Assembly (NCBI GenBank): GCA_018818125.1
Contig: JAHISQ010000114.1
Coordinates: forward strand, 1-64,000
Direction of reading: 5' to 3'
Source: Candidatus Rifleibacteriota bacterium
Lineage (GTDB): Bacteria > Muiribacteriota > Ozemobacteria > Ozemobacterales > Ozemobacteraceae
Length of the DNA: 64,000 bases
Under the pieces are notes generated by a model that saw only the letters and a program-made list of their open reading frames with translations, had not been told where the DNA came from and made no database searches. This document shows, piece by piece, positions 63,101 to 64,000 of the stretch. A program made the translations under genes and the position numbers. Within the stretch, counting starts at the first letter, position 1. Each line of letters opens with the position of its first letter.

Positions 63101-63730
63101 GGCGATGGCTGGGCTTATGACATCGGTTACGGCGGACTCGATCACGTTCTCGCTTCTGGCAAGAACGTCAAGATCCTCGTGCTCGATACCGAAGTATATT
63201 CGAATACCGGTGGTCAGATGAGTAAGTCGACTCCTCTCGGAGCCGTTGCCAAGTTTGCAGCCGGTGGCAAGCCAATGCCCAAAAAAGACCTTGGCATGAT
63301 CGCCATGACCTATGGAAACATTTATGTGGCCAAAATCGCCCTGGGTGCCAACCCGGCCCACTCCCTCAAAACACTGCTCGAAGCCGAAGCCTATGATGGC
63401 CCGGCACTTATCATTGCATACAGTCACTGTATTGCACACGGCATCGACATGTCACTCGGTCTGATGGAACAGAAAAAGGCAGTAGATTCAGGTCACTGGC
63501 CACTCTTCCGCTTCAACCCCGACAATATCACCGAGGGCAAAAATCCGCTGACACTCGATTCTAAAGAGCCATCACTGGCTCTCGAAGAATATGTCTACAG
63601 CGAAAACCGCTTCAGAATGCTGAAAAAATCTAACCCGAACGCCGCTAAAGCCTTCCTCGAACAGGCTCAAAAAGACGTTAAACTTAGATACAGCGTTTAT
63701 AAACAGGTCTCTGAAATCAAATTCAGCTGA
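60137..63730 (+). CDS. nifJ: Pyruvate:ferredoxin (flavodoxin) oxidoreductase
   Basis: This homodimeric-type PFOR oxidises pyruvate and CoA to acetyl-CoA and CO2 and reduces ferredoxin. The 1197-residue length is typical. Domains in order: TPP pyrimidine-binding (YPITPSSNMGEHAD, about 32-45); domain II; the gamma-like domain (FYGLGSDGTVGANKDAI, about 430-446); a two-cluster ferredoxin (CIQCGMCSLVCPHAAI and CTGCGACISICPAF, about 697-770); and the TPP pyrophosphate-binding domain (CAGCGETAY, GGDGWAYDIGYGGLDHVL, YSNTGGQMSKST) with a proximal-cluster Cys set. The GTG start follows GGAG. It has its own promoter and terminator and codon choice suggestive of high expression. Confidence 0.97.
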   Translation: MTNKTYAMMDGNEATALIAHKTNEVIAIYPITPSSNMGEHADAYSAAGQTNVWGTIPTVCEMQSEGGASGAVHGALTAGSLTTTFTASQGLLLMIPNMFKIAGELTATVFHVSARSIACAALSIFGDHSDIMATRQTGFALIASNSVQEAHDMALISQAATLESRIPFIHFFDGFRTSHEVNNIELISDENIKAMIDDKMVLAHRNRGLNPDRPAMRGTAQNPDVYFQGRETVNPFYEKTPEIVLKAMKKFAKLTGREYSLFEYVGDPNAENIVVAMGSGAETVHEVVEYLTAKGEKVGLVKVRLYRPFSAEHLVKAFPKTTKSIAILDRTKEPGCSGEPLYLDIRNSIGEALENDAAPFTKWPKIVGGRYGLGSKDFTPNQVIAVFENLKSAKPKNHFTVGIIDDLCKTHLEVGESVEAGDPKTFSAMFYGLGSDGTVGANKDAIKVIGDHTKNNAQGYFVYDSKKSGSMTISHLRFGEKPLRCPYLVSHANFVACHNFSFIEKYDMLKNLKNGGTFLLETEYSKDEIWSKLPIETQQRLINKKAKFYVINAIKLAESVGLGNRINLFMQTCFFEISKILPRAEYMQHLKDAAKKTYGRKGEEIVKMNWKAIDMAVENLFEVTIPASATAKDKLKAAMVLGNAPKLVKDVLEPILAGKGDDITVGQMPLDGTFPTGTSQYEKRNVGIKMPAWDTVTCIQCGMCSLVCPHAAIRTKVYAPKLTENAPKTFKSCKAKGFKEDLSFTVQIAPEDCTGCGACISICPAFQKDASGTKLETKAINLAQKDETMRVNEAENWDYFLNKIPDPERSLININTIKGSQYVKPMIEFSGACAGCGETAYIKLVTQICGDHMMIANATGCSSIYGGNLPTTPYTTRADGRGPAWSNSLFEDNAEFGMGMRLATDKMMEEAIELLNKAAACGCKCSGDIKALAEKILGNTQKTQEEIEAQRANVEELKKVVKDCKDEICVRLSNMAQYLVKRSVWIIGGDGWAYDIGYGGLDHVLASGKNVKILVLDTEVYSNTGGQMSKSTPLGAVAKFAAGGKPMPKKDLGMIAMTYGNIYVAKIALGANPAHSLKTLLEAEAYDGPALIIAYSHCIAHGIDMSLGLMEQKKAVDSGHWPLFRFNPDNITEGKNPLTLDSKEPSLALEEYVYSENRFRMLKKSNPNAAKAFLEQAQKDVKLRYSVYKQVSEIKFS

Positions 63731-63741
63731 TTGCTCTAACT

Positions 63742-63772
63742 GCGGCCCCCGACTAACGGGGGCCGCTTTTTT
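63742..63772 (+). terminator. Rho-independent terminator of nifJ
   Basis: A 10-bp perfect G/C-rich stem pairs GCGGCCCCCG (63742-63751) with CGGGGGCCGC (63757-63766), with a 5-nt loop and six T. Confidence 0.95.
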
Positions 63773-63868
63773 CTGCCCAAAATAGCCTATTAAACCATTC
63801 CCATCTAAGACTGAATTGTTACGTTCGGCTGCAAAGTTAAATTGACAAAAATAATAAGAACAATCAGA

Positions 63869-64000
63869 ATGACAGATATGAAACCGCCTTGTGCAATAAC
63901 AATCCGACCGCAAATGATAAAAGATGCGGCAGCCTTTTACAGAATCCTGAATGAAGGCAATTTTGATTTTTTTCCAGTAACAGTTAAATCGGTTGAGGCC
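63869..64000 (+). CDS. GNAT-family acetyltransferase, N-terminal fragment
   Basis: ATG 63869 opens a frame that runs off the window edge (44 codons). AITIRPQMIKDAAAFYRILN is the usual beta1-alpha1 start of GCN5-related N-acetyltransferases. The substrate is not determinable from this part. A second in-frame ATG lies at 63878. TTGACA (63842-63847), a 17-bp spacer and CAGAAT (63865-63870) would put the transcription start next to that second ATG, so the true start may be 63878. Confidence 0.6.
   Translation, partial: MTDMKPPCAITIRPQMIKDAAAFYRILNEGNFDFFPVTVKSVEA

Noticed and set aside
1..64000. tRNA, rRNA, CRISPR array, prophage or transposase genes
   Set aside because: I looked through the intergenic regions and coding frames for these and saw none.

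Overview
The window comes from a Gram-negative (diderm), anaerobic or fermentative bacterium of moderate G+C. The evidence is a pyruvate:ferredoxin oxidoreductase, a Na+-NQR-type redox pump, an outer-membrane beta-barrel protein encoded beside a LolA-like carrier and an ABC transporter, and many signal peptides. The order HIT - rpsU - NfeD - NfeD - floA recalls Firmicutes, while the envelope genes, CmoM and class B acid phosphatase look proteobacterial. A deep-branching diderm such as the Riflebacteria would fit, but that placement is an inference. No rRNA, tRNA, CRISPR array, prophage or transposase was seen.

Layout. 0-4 kb: an ECF sigma factor, its zinc-binding anti-sigma factor and a membrane protein cut by the window edge, downstream of a HEAT-repeat membrane protein (all minus). 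3.9-4.9 kb: secreted endonuclease I. 5.1-9.6 kb: minus-strand operon nqrB-C-D-E-F plus a small conserved protein, with no nqrA. 9.6-11.5 kb: a hydrolase, then a mostly non-coding stretch with palindromic repeats, a probable structured small RNA with its own promoter and terminator, and a promoter overlaid by a palindrome. 11.5-16.3 kb: a CheB-CheR-PAS fusion followed by a hybrid histidine kinase. 16.4-22.9 kb: release factor 3, aspartyl aminopeptidase, a hydrolase, an MntP-like pump and small unknowns.

22.4-39.5 kb is the signalling core. Two adjacent genes encode 1985- and 1987-residue membrane proteins, each with two membrane-sensor-HAMP-class III cyclase modules. In both proteins the first cyclase domain keeps the metal-binding aspartates but has lost the transition-state asparagine, and the second has lost the first metal aspartate but keeps the lysine, threonine, asparagine and arginine. 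Each chain should therefore build one composite active site, the logic of animal transmembrane adenylyl cyclases. Farther on are a HAMP-GAF-GGDEF sensor translationally coupled to a TAXI-type periplasmic binding protein, an ankyrin protein and secreted unknowns.

40.5-49.9 kb: a phospholipase D-like protein; a minus-strand operon for a trans-envelope lipid or lipoprotein pathway (LolA-like carrier, two FtsX permeases, ATPase, beta-barrel); a GAF-PAS protein; TlyA. 50-54 kb: a zinc-ribbon membrane protein, a MATE exporter, CmoM and a ferredoxin-nitroreductase fusion. 54.3-60 kb: AphA, HIT, S21, two NfeD proteins, FloA flotillin and an acyltransferase-like protein. 60-64 kb: pyruvate:ferredoxin oxidoreductase, then the start of a GNAT gene.

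Together, pyruvate oxidation supplies low-potential electrons and the NQR-type pump can turn NADH oxidation into a sodium gradient. The rest is largely envelope maintenance and sensing through cAMP, probably c-di-GMP, and phosphorelay.
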